DNA of 64,000 bases from Phycisphaerae bacterium (GCA_029858345.1 JAOUFG010000001.1:41916-105915); one strand, 5' to 3'. Shown: positions 1 to 8,857, counted from the stretch's first letter. The notes: generated from the letters alone by a model not told the origin. Made by a program: numbers and translations.

Positions 1-323
1 ATGATCTGACCGGCGTCTCCGTCCAGCAGGATTAAACGTGTAGAGGCGACATTTAAGGAAAGACGAAACAAGGTGGTAATCAGCAATAACGACGGAAAGG
101 TTGACAACTCCAGCGGTTCATTACTGCCCAGAACGATAATTAAAACAGCAATCGCCAGAGAAATACTGCACGCAATCCCGATGTCCAGAAGAAAGGTCGG
201 CAGCGGGATCAACAAAGTCGCCAAAATCACCACCAACCCGGCTGCAAAGATAATGTTGCTCTTGCCAGCCAATCGTGTCGCAACGGTGTTGGGGGCTGCC
301 ATTTTTTGTTCCGATTTACTCAT
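1..323 (-). CDS. flhA: Flagellar export gate protein FlhA (N-terminal part, runs off window)
   Basis: FlhA is the large membrane component of the flagellar type III export gate. Only about the first 107 codons are in the window; the gene continues past base 1. Reading back from the ATG at 323, the protein begins MSKSEQKMAAPNTVATRLAG and then shows the family's first membrane segments with LLIPLPTFLLDIGIACS and the conserved TTLFRLSLNVASTRLIL block. It is the last visible gene of the minus-strand operon, 25 bp after fliN. A second, divergent FlhA-like domain lies at 33133-34593. Identity is secure for the part seen; the C-terminal cytoplasmic domain cannot be judged. Confidence 0.95.
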   Translation of the reverse strand, partial: MSKSEQKMAAPNTVATRLAGKSNIIFAAGLVVILATLLIPLPTFLLDIGIACSISLAIAVLIIVLGSNEPLELSTFPSLLLITTLFRLSLNVASTRLILLDGDAGQI

Positions 324-348
324 TCATCCGTGCTTTCCGTTAGGTGTT

Positions 349-771
349 TTAAACGCTGGCCGCTTCTTCAGGGACTTTCATATCACGAACGGTTTTGGAC
401 CCGACCACCTCGCGGATCCGGATACCATAATGATCATTGACAACAACAATGTCCCCTGTCGCCAGCCGTATGTCCTGCACATACAAGTCCGCGGGTTGGC
501 CCACCAACCGGTCCAGTTCCAACACCGAGCCCGGCCCTAACTGCAACAACCGTTTGAAGGACACATTTGCGTTTCCAATCGCAACCGTAATCGGCATCTT
601 GATGTCCATCAGGACATCCATGTTTTCCCCGGAATCAGCGCCGGTGTCAACCGCCTCACTGAATTCCGCTGTTTTGGCCTGCATCGTATCGGAGGTCTGT
701 TCGTCCGTTTGTTCGGTTTTTACCTGTTCAGTATCTGCCATTGCTTTCTCTTTCATTCTATGATCAGTCAC
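349..771 (-). CDS. fliN: Flagellar motor switch protein FliN
   Basis: FliN forms the lower part of the cytoplasmic C-ring, with FliM and FliG. The 140-residue product has an acidic, Gln/Thr-rich N-terminal tail (about residues 1-50) followed by one SpoA (surface presentation of antigens) domain with the typical VLMDIKMPITVAIG, LLQLGPGSVLELDRLVGQPA and VNDHYGIRIREV motifs. The GTG at 771 overlaps the fliM stop by one base (TAGTG). An internal ATG at 741 (MADTEQ) follows a purine-rich AAAGAG stretch and may be the true start. It lies between fliM and flhA in the sigma-54 operon. Confidence 0.95.
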   Translation of the reverse strand: MTDHRMKEKAMADTEQVKTEQTDEQTSDTMQAKTAEFSEAVDTGADSGENMDVLMDIKMPITVAIGNANVSFKRLLQLGPGSVLELDRLVGQPADLYVQDIRLATGDIVVVNDHYGIRIREVVGSKTVRDMKVPEEAASV

Positions 772-1721
772 TAAGGATTCGTGTCTTGTCCGATCACCAC
801 AATCGCCCCGCGTCCGGCCGATTGTGCCGGCCAGGCCTTAAAACACACCTGCCCATTGACCTGGACATCAAGCGGCGTGGTAATGCTGTGATCCAATAAA
901 ACAAAATCACCTTTTTCTAACGTCAAAATATCCTGGAACGCCATCATCGACGGACAAAGCCAGACAGAGGTCTCCATCACGGCATCCGCCATACACTCAA
1001 TCACCTGTTCGGGCATTTTTTGGCGTTCCTGGGGGGTGGTTCGCACCGTCGGAACACCCGCGATCGAATCCACCACCTCGTCTAACAAGTACAGAGATAT
1101 GTCCAACCGCGTTTCCGTATCACCGGCCTGAAATGAAATTTGACACATGTCTTCAAGCTGCTGAAACGGCAGCGGCCACCGTCCATGAACCATCGTATCC
1201 GCTTTTTCAAGAACGATCTCGCCATAGACCGAAAACCCCTCGCACAACGAATCGGTCACAGCACTGAAAATGTCTTCCAGGATGGATTTCTCCAAAGCTG
1301 ACAACCGGTCTTCTTCACCGATTTGGCCTTCCGGGTCACGCAGCGTCTGGGCAATTAACCGCGTACAGGTTTCAAACGGAAGCCCGACAAAGCCCACGGG
1401 CTTTTTGCCCGGCATTAAAAGCGGCAGGAAGTAATGATTGCTGCTGTCGTGATCAATCTGTTCGGCTAAAACAGAGGCGTAATGCTCGGTCACCGCGGCG
1501 GGTTTGACCTCCACATCACTGCCACACAAGAAATGCAGAGTACGCTGCATAAACCCCGCCAGCACATCCGCGAAATCCGTCATGCGCTTCATGGCAGCGG
1601 CGCCAAACCGGTGGGGCACCGTCCATGACACCTCTGAACAGTCCGCCGCCGGTGGTTCCGGAGGAACCTGTGAACGCATCCGGTTCATTAAATTGATTAG
1701 TTTTTCACGACCTAAATCCAT
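771..1721 (-). CDS. fliM: Flagellar motor switch protein FliM
   Basis: FliM is the middle C-ring component that normally binds phosphorylated CheY. The 316-residue length is typical. The central CheC-like region runs roughly from residue 40 to 230 and a C-terminal SpoA-type domain follows (LTLEKGDFVLLDHSITTPLDVQVNG near the end). The N-terminus (MDLGREKLINLMNRMRSQVP) does not show the usual CheY-binding LSQxEIDALL peptide, so signal input may differ. It sits between fliL and fliN, which supports the assignment. Confidence 0.92.
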   Translation of the reverse strand: MDLGREKLINLMNRMRSQVPPEPPAADCSEVSWTVPHRFGAAAMKRMTDFADVLAGFMQRTLHFLCGSDVEVKPAAVTEHYASVLAEQIDHDSSNHYFLPLLMPGKKPVGFVGLPFETCTRLIAQTLRDPEGQIGEEDRLSALEKSILEDIFSAVTDSLCEGFSVYGEIVLEKADTMVHGRWPLPFQQLEDMCQISFQAGDTETRLDISLYLLDEVVDSIAGVPTVRTTPQERQKMPEQVIECMADAVMETSVWLCPSMMAFQDILTLEKGDFVLLDHSITTPLDVQVNGQVCFKAWPAQSAGRGAIVVIGQDTNP

Positions 1722-1736
1722 TCTTTTCCAATCGCC

Positions 1737-2327
1737 TTACTGGACAGCAAATTCTTTAAAGAAAACACGCTTGACAAAGGGTTGGCCCTTTGGAAACAAC
1801 AGTTCGTTGCATTGCTGGAGCACGTCTTTTTTGATCTGGTTTAAGTTTCGCGACCCGCGAACATCCTCCAGGCTAAGCCCCGCCAAATAGGTGGTCATCC
1901 AGTCACGCACCAGCATTTTCTTGACGGCCATAAATTCCCGGCCTTTGATTTCGTCCAGCTCCGGACTCATTTCCAGCGTTATCGTCAGACGGACATAGCG
2001 TGTCACGCCCGGTTCATCCAGGTTGGCCAGAACCGGTTCAAATTCTTCGATCCATACCCGCTGATCGGTCTGTTTGGTTAACATGGCGTTAATCGCGTTC
2101 TCCTGATTTGCCGCTTCATTGACGATTTCCAAATCAGTCGGGGTTGTTCCCCCCATCAGGTGCGACAGCGCAAATCCGCCGCCGGAGCCGGCTAAGGTCA
2201 CCGCCCCCAGGATCAGCCATGTATAAAGCATTGGTCCACTTCCGGACGAAGGGGTCTCTGTCTGCGGTTGTTCCGGTGTTTGTTCGGCCTCGGTCTCGGC
2301 CCTTGTCGTTTCTTTTTCTTCTGCCAT
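1737..2327 (-). CDS. fliL: Flagellar basal body-associated protein FliL
   Basis: FliL is a single-pass inner-membrane protein that surrounds or supports the stator. The product has 196 residues: a charged Glu/Thr-rich cytoplasmic tail (1-32), one membrane helix (about 33-56, LYTWLILGAVTLAGSGGGFAL), and a periplasmic domain with the FliL pattern TRYVRLTITLEMSPE and the C-terminal KDVLQQCNELLFPKGQP segment. It lies 15 bp upstream of fliM, the usual neighbour. The N-terminal acidic tail is longer than in enteric FliL. Confidence 0.9.
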   Translation of the reverse strand: MAEEKETTRAETEAEQTPEQPQTETPSSGSGPMLYTWLILGAVTLAGSGGGFALSHLMGGTTPTDLEIVNEAANQENAINAMLTKQTDQRVWIEEFEPVLANLDEPGVTRYVRLTITLEMSPELDEIKGREFMAVKKMLVRDWMTTYLAGLSLEDVRGSRNLNQIKKDVLQQCNELLFPKGQPFVKRVFFKEFAVQ

Positions 2328-2348
2328 ATTCGGATTCTTTCCAGGCGA

Positions 2349-3746
2349 TTACGCCATTGTAAATTCGTGTTGACGGTATTTTTTCACTTTCTCACGCAAG
2401 GTGCGGTCGCTAATGCCCAAAACCCTTGCCGCCTGCGCCTGATTGCCGTCGGCCCGGGTCAATGTCGCCAAAATGGCCTGACGCTCAATCTCCTGCAGAG
2501 GTGTTTGCCCCAGTTGGGCCGGGAACAAACCGTCTGCCTGCGGCATGTGTTTCATTTCTTCGACCAGCCACGGTACCTGTGTCACGCACAGGGTTGAGCC
2601 CCGTCCGAGGATCATGGCCGTTCGCACCATATTGCGTAACTGACGAATATTGCCCGGCCAATGATAGGCCTGAAATAACTGGAGTGTTTGCCGGCTGATC
2701 GCGGTAATCACGCGACCGGCTTCATGTGCGAACTGATTGACAAACCACCAGATCAAATCGGGCAGGTCCTCTCGGCGTTCAAGCAGTGAAGGAATTTGAA
2801 GCCGGACCGCCGCAAGTCGATAATACAGATCCGCCCGAAACCGGTCGCTCTGAACCAAGTGGTGGATGTCCTGATTGGTCGTGCTGATGATTCGGACATT
2901 GGTGTGGATATTTTCATGGCCGCCGACACGCTCAAAAGACATCTGCTCCAGCGCCCGCAGCAGTTTGGCCTGAAAAGCCGGCGGTGTTTCGGTAATCTCG
3001 TCCAGCAAAAGCGTTCCGCCGTGCGCTCGTTCCAATCGACCCTGATGGCACAAAACCGCACCGGTAAAGGCGCCTCGTTCATGTCCAAACAGTTCACTTT
3101 CCAACAGGGATTCATTCAGTGCCGCACAATTGACCTGGACAAACGGCCCGTCACAGCGACGACTGTGATTGTGGATCAACTGCGCAATCAGTTCTTTGCC
3201 GGTTCCGCTGGAACCGCTGATGAGAACCGGCGCCGCCGTCCGGGCAACGGACCGGGCCATTTGGACCGTTTCCCGGAGCACGGCGCTGGTGCCGATAATC
3301 GGAAGGGTCTTCCGGTCGTCGGAGTAAACCGTTTCCATCACATGGGTCGGATGGTTCGGCAAATACGTATCCAGCACGGTATGAATCGCATCGGACGTCA
3401 GCGGTTCGGTAAGAAAATCGACACAGCCAAACCGCATGGCCTTGAGGGCGTGTTCGGAAGAATCCGTCGGGCTGCTCATAACAATCGGCATCTCCGGATG
3501 CTCCTGACGAATGTGCCGGACAATCTCAAAACCATTGTTCCGGTCAGAAACCGCTCCAAACTCCGTGCTAAGAAAGATCAGGTTCCAGTGATGGCGATCC
3601 AGCAGCATTTTCGCCGACTTCAGTGTAACCGCAACGGTGCCGCGCAAATTCCGCTTGGCCAATACCTCCAACAGCGTACAGGCCCGCTTTGAATCCGCTG
3701 TCAAAATCAGCGCCTGATAAAATGTGTTATTATCTGTCTGCGTCAT
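2349..3746 (-). CDS. Sigma-54-dependent flagellar regulator with degenerate receiver domain (FleQ/FlrC/FlbD type)
   Basis: This is an NtrC-family activator of sigma-54 RNA polymerase. With the ATG at 3746 it has 465 residues: a receiver-like domain (about 8-125), a AAA+ domain (about 150-375) with Walker A GSSGTGKE, intact GAFTGA sigma-54 contact loop and Walker B GGTLLLDEI, and a C-terminal Fis-type helix-turn-helix (GNQAQAARVLGISDRTLREK). The phospho-acceptor Asp is replaced by Ser (NLIFLST) and the usual switch Lys by Glu (FLTEPL), so control by phosphorylation is unlikely. It is encoded inside the flagellar operon and sigma-54 promoters lie upstream of several operons here, so these are probable targets. 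A TTG start at 3773 is possible but less likely. Confidence 0.93.
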   Translation of the reverse strand: MTQTDNNTFYQALILTADSKRACTLLEVLAKRNLRGTVAVTLKSAKMLLDRHHWNLIFLSTEFGAVSDRNNGFEIVRHIRQEHPEMPIVMSSPTDSSEHALKAMRFGCVDFLTEPLTSDAIHTVLDTYLPNHPTHVMETVYSDDRKTLPIIGTSAVLRETVQMARSVARTAAPVLISGSSGTGKELIAQLIHNHSRRCDGPFVQVNCAALNESLLESELFGHERGAFTGAVLCHQGRLERAHGGTLLLDEITETPPAFQAKLLRALEQMSFERVGGHENIHTNVRIISTTNQDIHHLVQSDRFRADLYYRLAAVRLQIPSLLERREDLPDLIWWFVNQFAHEAGRVITAISRQTLQLFQAYHWPGNIRQLRNMVRTAMILGRGSTLCVTQVPWLVEEMKHMPQADGLFPAQLGQTPLQEIERQAILATLTRADGNQAQAARVLGISDRTLREKVKKYRQHEFTMA

Positions 3747-4497
3747 TGGTTCCGATCCCAGGCAACCCCTCAACCGGGTTTGCCTGGCTCCACGCGATCA
3801 TTTTCAGCCGACTGCTTGCCACAGCGGCCCACTTTGAATTTGGAAAGGTGTTAATCAACTCACGATAAAGCCGTATTGCCTCGTCAAGGTCAATGCCGCG
3901 AAGACAATTGGCTTTTTGAAATAAAATCCACTGATGATCCGCGGTGTGGTTTTCATCCTCAGCAAACTGCCCTTCCGCCGTGCAGTAGCTCTTAAAGGCC
4001 AGTTCATAATAGTTCAGACGATAGAGAACATCTGCCAACTGGAGAGGACTGACAGCCGTATCAATTTTCTCAAGCGTGAGGACCTGTTCATTTTTCAGCG
4101 CCGTTTTTTCACTTTTCTCCCCTGCCAACGGCACTTCGGGCAACACAAAATCCGGTGCGGCGTCCGCGGCAGGCGGCACGGGCTCGTTTGGCTCCTGGGT
4201 TACTGGTTTTTGGGGGACTTCCAGCGATTGCAATTGGCGAATCAAGCCGTCCAACGTATCGTTTTTTGACGACGCCAAGGGCTCCTCAACCCATTCCACC
4301 TGATCCCACATCAATTGGCGACGCAGGTCGCGGTAGTCCGGCTTCGTCTGAACCGTTTCGCGCGAGATCGGTGCCTCAATCGGAGTTTCCTTTTGCAAAA
4401 CGTCGCCCGGATCCCCGGTGCCCTGTACCGCCGACGACGCACCGTAAAGACAGGCCACGATTCCTAAACAAAGTGTGATGGTTGCCTGAACCCTCAT
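3730..4497 (-). CDS. Secreted tetratricopeptide-like protein of flagellar operon
   Basis: The 255-residue protein has an N-terminal signal peptide (MRVQATITLCLGIVACLYGA), a low-complexity Pro/Glu/Val-rich linker to about residue 135, and a C-terminal helical region (about 150-240) that looks like one or two TPR units (LADVLYRLNYYELAFKSYC; DEAIRLYRELINTFPNSKWA). No enzyme motif is seen. It overlaps the preceding gene by ATGA and the following regulator gene by 17 bp, so it is tightly co-expressed with flagellar genes. A periplasmic scaffold role is inference; the function is unknown. Confidence 0.75.
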   Translation of the reverse strand: MRVQATITLCLGIVACLYGASSAVQGTGDPGDVLQKETPIEAPISRETVQTKPDYRDLRRQLMWDQVEWVEEPLASSKNDTLDGLIRQLQSLEVPQKPVTQEPNEPVPPAADAAPDFVLPEVPLAGEKSEKTALKNEQVLTLEKIDTAVSPLQLADVLYRLNYYELAFKSYCTAEGQFAEDENHTADHQWILFQKANCLRGIDLDEAIRLYRELINTFPNSKWAAVASSRLKMIAWSQANPVEGLPGIGTNDADR

Positions 4498-6974
4498 TGC
4501 ACCGTATCCTGATCCAAGGCGCCCGCGAAAGCGAGCGCAGCATTGTCATAATCGTTCTGTTTCATATAGATCTTCCCCAACAGTTCAGAAACCTCTGTGC
4601 GAAGGGATTCGTCTTTAATCTGCGTCCGCAGTGTTCCAAGACACAGCTTTTGGGCCTTCTCATACTGACCCTGTTGAAATGCAATCGTTGCCAGCAAAAA
4701 ACCGCCGCACTGTGTATCATAGCCAAGCGGCAAATCACAGATGGCATCTTCCAGCTCTTTTTGAGCCACTCGAAGATCACCATTGAGCATATAACACTCG
4801 GCTAATTCAAGCGTTAATTTCGCACGCAAGCCGGCGTCAGCAATGAATTCAATACGCCGGCGTAGAAGCGTAATGGCCGTATCTATAAGGTCAATAGCCC
4901 GGTATATCGTTGACTTGGCAATCAGTATCTGACACGAATCTTCCTGATTTAAGTTTTCATCCGGGATGCTTTCCAAGATTGTCAGTGCCCGTAGATAATT
5001 TTCCTGCATACACTCGGCCTGAACCAGTTCAAGAACAATCTGCACATGGTCACGCCTGTCCAGGATACCGCCCAATGCCATCCGAAACGCGGCGGCGGCC
5101 TTTTCATATTGTTTCAGCTCAACAAACGACCGCCCCGCCATCAGATAGGTCTGCCCCAGACGGTCATCCGACGTGCCTGCCATGGCTTCAATGGCCTGAC
5201 CAAACCACTTGACCGACGCTTCGTGGTCTGCGGATTCAAACGCACATTGCCCAAGCCCCAACAACGCGGTCCGGCGGGATTCATCGTTGATATTCAGACG
5301 AATGATCTGTTCGTAAAAAGCTACCGCTTCCTGATAAAGGCCGCTGATGCGCGTCGTTTCAGCTAAACTCAGTAATGCCTTATCGGCCACCATGCAATCG
5401 GGATACCGGACCAGCAGTTCATTCAAATCCGCTCTGGCACCGGCGTAATCCTTCATCTGGGTTTTGATTTCGCTGGTACCGAGGAGAGCATAGGGAACCA
5501 ACGCACTGCTTTCAGACCGAGCCGTCAGCAGCTTATAAGAGCCAAGGGCCATCGGCGTCTCATCGGCCATGGCATAAAGCTGTCCTAAACAAAATTGCGC
5601 ATTCGGTATTCGTAAGTCGCTTCGATAATGCAGTTGAAACCGTTGCCACATGGCAATCGCTTCTTTAAGAAGAACCCCTTTCAAATCGCTGAAATCGCTA
5701 TAGCTGGCCGGATCGTAAATTATTCCCTTTTGGCCGTCGTATTGCCAAATCAGACCGGCGTTCGCGGAAATGACCTCGGCCACATACAATCGGTCGACAA
5801 AGGGAAGATAGATGGTGACAGGTTGAGTACGCAACTTAGAAGGCCCGTTGCCCCAACTGACTCCAAGGTCCGCCTCCGAAGCAAATCCCCAAAAAAGTTG
5901 CTCCAACTGAACATCCCGACAGAGAACAGACCACTGGACACCGGCCTTTCGGTTGGGAAAAAAGTCCACTTTGGGCATCAGTGCCGCTTCGTCCATTTGC
6001 TCCATACCAGCCATAAGCAATTCAGAAAGCTGCCTCTGGTCCGTGATCGGTAACACATACGGCTCCATCGAACCCGTCCAGGATGCCGTCGGCAATTCGG
6101 CGTTCAGATCGTTCATTTTCAGAACCTGACGGGTAAGGGCCTCCGCGGCGATAAAATAGCAATCCGCTTCCATAGCTGCCGGCATGTGTTTTTCAAACGA
6201 TTTCAGAAGAGCCAATGCCTGATAGGCCCGGTTCCGTGATTCATAGAATTGTTGATGGTGGTTTTGAATAAACGCCAGATGATAATGGGCCATCGCCCGC
6301 ACAACGAGCGACCGGCTTTGCAGGGCCTCTGTAAACAACGGCCCCATCAGGTCCTGATCTTTTGTCTTTTGAACAGACAACGCCATCTGAAGACCCAGCC
6401 AGTCTCTGAGGCACTGTTGTCTCAGTCCATTGCCGGTTACGTTAGCCCGGAGTTTATCATATACATAATAGGCTTCTTTATAGTCCTGCCGTTGGTACAG
6501 CAACCGGGCTGTTTGAATCGAAACCGCTTTGTCGAGGGTCTCTGCGGTCTGTGTGTCAATGCGGATATTCATCGATGCCCCTGGCGCCGGCAATGTCGGC
6601 GCCTCTTTCTGAAATGAACCATTGTACGCCGGTGCCGGCGGTTCTTGCGGTTGCCGGTCCGATTGTGCAGAAACCTCTGCAGGACCAATCGGACTGTAGA
6701 GATGATGTGTAATCTGAAAGAGAACAAAGCCGGCCAATATGATGCCAACCCCGACGAAAGCTCTCCGGGATGGACGATAGCCCCGGTTCAGCTTAGTCGC
6801 AGCGATAATAATTCGTCGCGTACTTTCAGACAATGAGCTGTCAGAAAAGCTTTGCCCCTGTGAAGGTTTCTGTTGGCACACCCCCGCCGCAAGCTTTTCA
6901 GCAACGGTTTCCGAATCGTCCGCTACCCGATTCAGCTCCGGTTCTTCGGCATTATTCTCTCTGTTTTCCGTCAT
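4494..6974 (-). CDS. Single-pass membrane protein with large extracytoplasmic TPR domain
   Basis: With the ATG at 6974 the protein has 826 residues; a GTG start at 7010 would add 12. The N-terminal 70 residues are hydrophilic and cytoplasmic, one membrane helix follows (AFVGVGIILAGFVLFQITHH), and the rest is a long array of helical TPR-like repeats, for example YQEAVAFYEQIIRLNINDES, YEKAAAAFRMALGG and YDNAALAFAGALDQD. It is the first gene after the sigma-54 promoter at 7045-7060 and overlaps the next TPR gene by ATGA. The pair may form an envelope scaffold for the motor, which is inference from context. No known flagellar family is recognised. Confidence 0.8.
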   Translation of the reverse strand: MTENRENNAEEPELNRVADDSETVAEKLAAGVCQQKPSQGQSFSDSSLSESTRRIIIAATKLNRGYRPSRRAFVGVGIILAGFVLFQITHHLYSPIGPAEVSAQSDRQPQEPPAPAYNGSFQKEAPTLPAPGASMNIRIDTQTAETLDKAVSIQTARLLYQRQDYKEAYYVYDKLRANVTGNGLRQQCLRDWLGLQMALSVQKTKDQDLMGPLFTEALQSRSLVVRAMAHYHLAFIQNHHQQFYESRNRAYQALALLKSFEKHMPAAMEADCYFIAAEALTRQVLKMNDLNAELPTASWTGSMEPYVLPITDQRQLSELLMAGMEQMDEAALMPKVDFFPNRKAGVQWSVLCRDVQLEQLFWGFASEADLGVSWGNGPSKLRTQPVTIYLPFVDRLYVAEVISANAGLIWQYDGQKGIIYDPASYSDFSDLKGVLLKEAIAMWQRFQLHYRSDLRIPNAQFCLGQLYAMADETPMALGSYKLLTARSESSALVPYALLGTSEIKTQMKDYAGARADLNELLVRYPDCMVADKALLSLAETTRISGLYQEAVAFYEQIIRLNINDESRRTALLGLGQCAFESADHEASVKWFGQAIEAMAGTSDDRLGQTYLMAGRSFVELKQYEKAAAAFRMALGGILDRRDHVQIVLELVQAECMQENYLRALTILESIPDENLNQEDSCQILIAKSTIYRAIDLIDTAITLLRRRIEFIADAGLRAKLTLELAECYMLNGDLRVAQKELEDAICDLPLGYDTQCGGFLLATIAFQQGQYEKAQKLCLGTLRTQIKDESLRTEVSELLGKIYMKQNDYDNAALAFAGALDQDTVQ

Positions 6975-7044
6975 AATCCTGTCGCTTTGTCTCACATACC
7001 CAGCATACACGCAAGAGGCGCACTATTTCGACGGGTTTCAAGGG

Positions 7045-7060
7045 AGCAAAAAATGTGCCA
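7045..7060 (-). promoter_or_regulatory. Sigma-54 promoter of the TPR-fliLMN-flhA operon
   Basis: On the minus strand the sequence reads TGGCACATTTTTTGCT, a full match to the sigma-54 consensus TGGCAC-N5-TTGCW with the invariant GG and GC exactly ten bases apart. It lies 70 bp upstream of the ATG at 6974 and points into the operon that itself encodes a sigma-54 activator. Confidence 0.88.
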
Positions 7061-7390
7061 CAAGGAAAAAACGGGGATTTTCTGCCCAATAACACAGTTT
7101 GAAAAGGTTTATAATATCCCGATTATGTTCAGATGTCAGATTTTCACACATCCACGGGACACCGCGAAACAGGAAATGAAAGCTCCCCCGAAAATTGAAA
7201 AAATGTAAGGGCCTATCCTAATAACCGGGACGTGATGGGACCAAGCGAAAAGTCCGAGGCCAAGGCGGCAGGGCCAAAATCGCCGCAGGCGTAGCCAAAG
7301 CCACGTTGAGGGTGCTTTTGGCCCGACAACGCATGCATTTTTCGACATTTTTAAGGGGTAATTTTACAAATTTTTGATTTTTGATATTTT
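7061..7390. other. Intergenic region with unidentified GC-rich block
   Basis: No convincing gene is seen between the sigma-54 promoter and the fliS end. Bases 7207-7330 are clearly more GC-rich than the AT-rich flanks and contain partly self-complementary GGCC/GCCGC runs. A 70-codon frame on the minus strand crosses it but has no ribosome binding site and a Trp/Arg-biased composition, so it looks like a shadow of a repeat-like block rather than a protein. Confidence 0.3.
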
Positions 7391-7411
7391 AAACAGGCCA
7401 TCGGTCTGTTT
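7391..7411 (-). terminator. Stem-loop after fliS (possible terminator)
   Basis: Directly after the fliS stop the minus strand forms a 9-bp stem with one mismatch around a GAT loop (AAACAGACC / GGCCTGTTT). There is no clear U-run after it, so it may end or simply protect the flagellin-fliS transcript. Confidence 0.35.
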
Positions 7412-7417
7412 GAGTGA

Positions 7418-7777
7418 TTAATCAGCAACAGCCTGCCAACCCTGCTTTAATTCCTGAAGAAGATTTATTACATCCTGAATCATCGCGGCATCTTTTTTGA
7501 GATTGGCCTGAGAGAGATGTCGGTGTATGAAATTATACAGAGAGCGAAGATTTTGTGCGATTTGTCCGCCCTTGTCCATATCCAGGACTGTATTGAGTTC
7601 AATAATAATATCCGTCGCCTTGGCAATGCGAATTCCCTTGGAGGCATAATCCTCTCGCTCCAGATCCGCAATGGCCTGCTTCAGAAAATTAATCGCACCG
7701 TCATAAAGCATCACGACCAGTCGCCCGCGATTTTGAGTGCAAACAGCCGTCTCTTGATAAACCTTGATTCCATTCAT
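7418..7777 (-). CDS. fliS: Flagellar secretion chaperone FliS (copy 1)
   Basis: FliS binds flagellin in the cytoplasm and keeps it export-ready. From the ATG at 7777 the product has 119 residues with the FliS landmarks YQETAVCTQNRGRLVVMLYDGAI and LDMDKGGQIAQNLRSLYNFI, followed by the final amphipathic helix. It lies 158 bp downstream of a flagellin gene and is matched by a second flagellin-fliS pair just upstream. A TTG at 7792 could add five residues. Confidence 0.94.
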   Translation of the reverse strand: MNGIKVYQETAVCTQNRGRLVVMLYDGAINFLKQAIADLEREDYASKGIRIAKATDIIIELNTVLDMDKGGQIAQNLRSLYNFIHRHLSQANLKKDAAMIQDVINLLQELKQGWQAVAD

Positions 7778-7863
7778 ATCCTGATTCCCCAAAGTGAGAT
7801 AGCGTCATCCCCACTCTCATAAGGCCGGAAAACATCTGCTTCCGTGCGCCTCTTCAGAGACTT

Positions 7864-7909
7864 GACAGAAGACAGTTACCGCCTTATTGACCGCAACTGT
7901 CTTCTGTTC
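7864..7909 (-). other. Intercistronic hairpin between flagellin 1 and fliS 1
   Basis: A 14-bp perfect inverted repeat (GACAGAAGACAGTT / AACTGTCTTCTGTC) encloses a 17-base loop, starting 26 bp past the flagellin stop. No U-tract follows on the minus strand. It probably sets different mRNA levels for flagellin and chaperone by processing, 3'-end protection or partial termination. Confidence 0.6.
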
Positions 7910-7934
7910 ATTTGTTCATCCCTGTCTTTACTGC

Positions 7935-8744
7935 TTATGCGAGAAGGTTCAGCGCCATCTGCGGCATTGCATTGGCCTGGCCCAGCATAGCAACGCCGGC
8001 CTGTGCCAACACCTGATTGCGTGTCATGGCAGCCATTTCGGTCGCAACATCCACATCCGAAACGCGCGATTCGGCAGCCATCATGTTTTCGGCCTGAATG
8101 TTCAGGACTTCATTGGTGCTTTCCAGACGGTTCATCATATAACCAAAGCTGGCGCGAGCACTGTCCTTAAGCTCGATCGCGGTATCAACCAAAGCCAGGG
8201 CAGCCGCAGCATTTGTCGTTGTGGTGACCGAAGCGCTGTCAAGACCCAGTGCCGAAGTCTGAACATCAACAGAGTTTACTGTGACGGATGATCCGACGCC
8301 GAAATGGATGGTGTTGGTGCCGGAAGCGCTGTTGAGCATGTTGACGCTGTTAAAATTGGCCGTTGTTGCAATACGATTGATCTCAGCGATCATCTGTGTG
8401 AATTCATTGTTCATAATGTTTCGCTGCTGATCAGAATAAGAACCCGTCGCGGCTTGTTCAGCCAGTTCTTTCATCCGAATCAGAATCGAGTCGATGGTGC
8501 CCATGGCGCCTTCCATCGTCTGCAGCATACTGATGGCGTCCATGGCATTGCGGGAGCCCTGCTGTGTCACAGCAATGTCCGCCCGCATGAGTTCACGAAC
8601 CGCCAACCCTGCGGCGTCGTCTTTGGCACTGTTGATCCGAAGACCGGAAGAGAGCCGTTCGATCGATTGAGCCAGACTGTCATAACTGTTGCCAAGATGC
8701 CGTGCTGCGTTTTGTGCCATAATGTTGTTCTTGATTACTAACAT
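7935..8744 (-). CDS. Flagellin 1
   Basis: The 269-residue protein is a short flagellin made only of the conserved D0/D1 regions: N-terminal IMAQNAARHL...ERLSSGLRINSAKDDAAGLA and C-terminal ASFGYMMNRLESTNEVLNIQAENM followed by ISDVD-type residues and QVLAQAGVAMLGQANAMPQMALNLL. There is almost no variable surface domain. A strong AGGAGA ribosome binding site precedes the ATG. It is very similar over its whole length to flagellin 2 at 9710-10522, which indicates a recent tandem duplication of the flagellin-fliS module. Glycosylation genes in the same locus suggest it is modified. Confidence 0.97.
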   Translation of the reverse strand: MLVIKNNIMAQNAARHLGNSYDSLAQSIERLSSGLRINSAKDDAAGLAVRELMRADIAVTQQGSRNAMDAISMLQTMEGAMGTIDSILIRMKELAEQAATGSYSDQQRNIMNNEFTQMIAEINRIATTANFNSVNMLNSASGTNTIHFGVGSSVTVNSVDVQTSALGLDSASVTTTTNAAAALALVDTAIELKDSARASFGYMMNRLESTNEVLNIQAENMMAAESRVSDVDVATEMAAMTRNQVLAQAGVAMLGQANAMPQMALNLLA

Positions 8745-8857
8745 ACGCTGTGTCTCCTAAAAAAATAATGTTTTGAGTCCCCTGTCAGGGTCCTTTCTGC
8801 CAACAATCCGTTTTGACTACCTAACAAAACCTGTCTCCACGGGTTCACATGAAACTA

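Noticed and set aside
7136-7348. 70-codon open frame on the minus strand
   Set aside because: Trp/Arg-rich, no start signal, crosses the GC-rich block and the sequence does not resemble a protein family I know.
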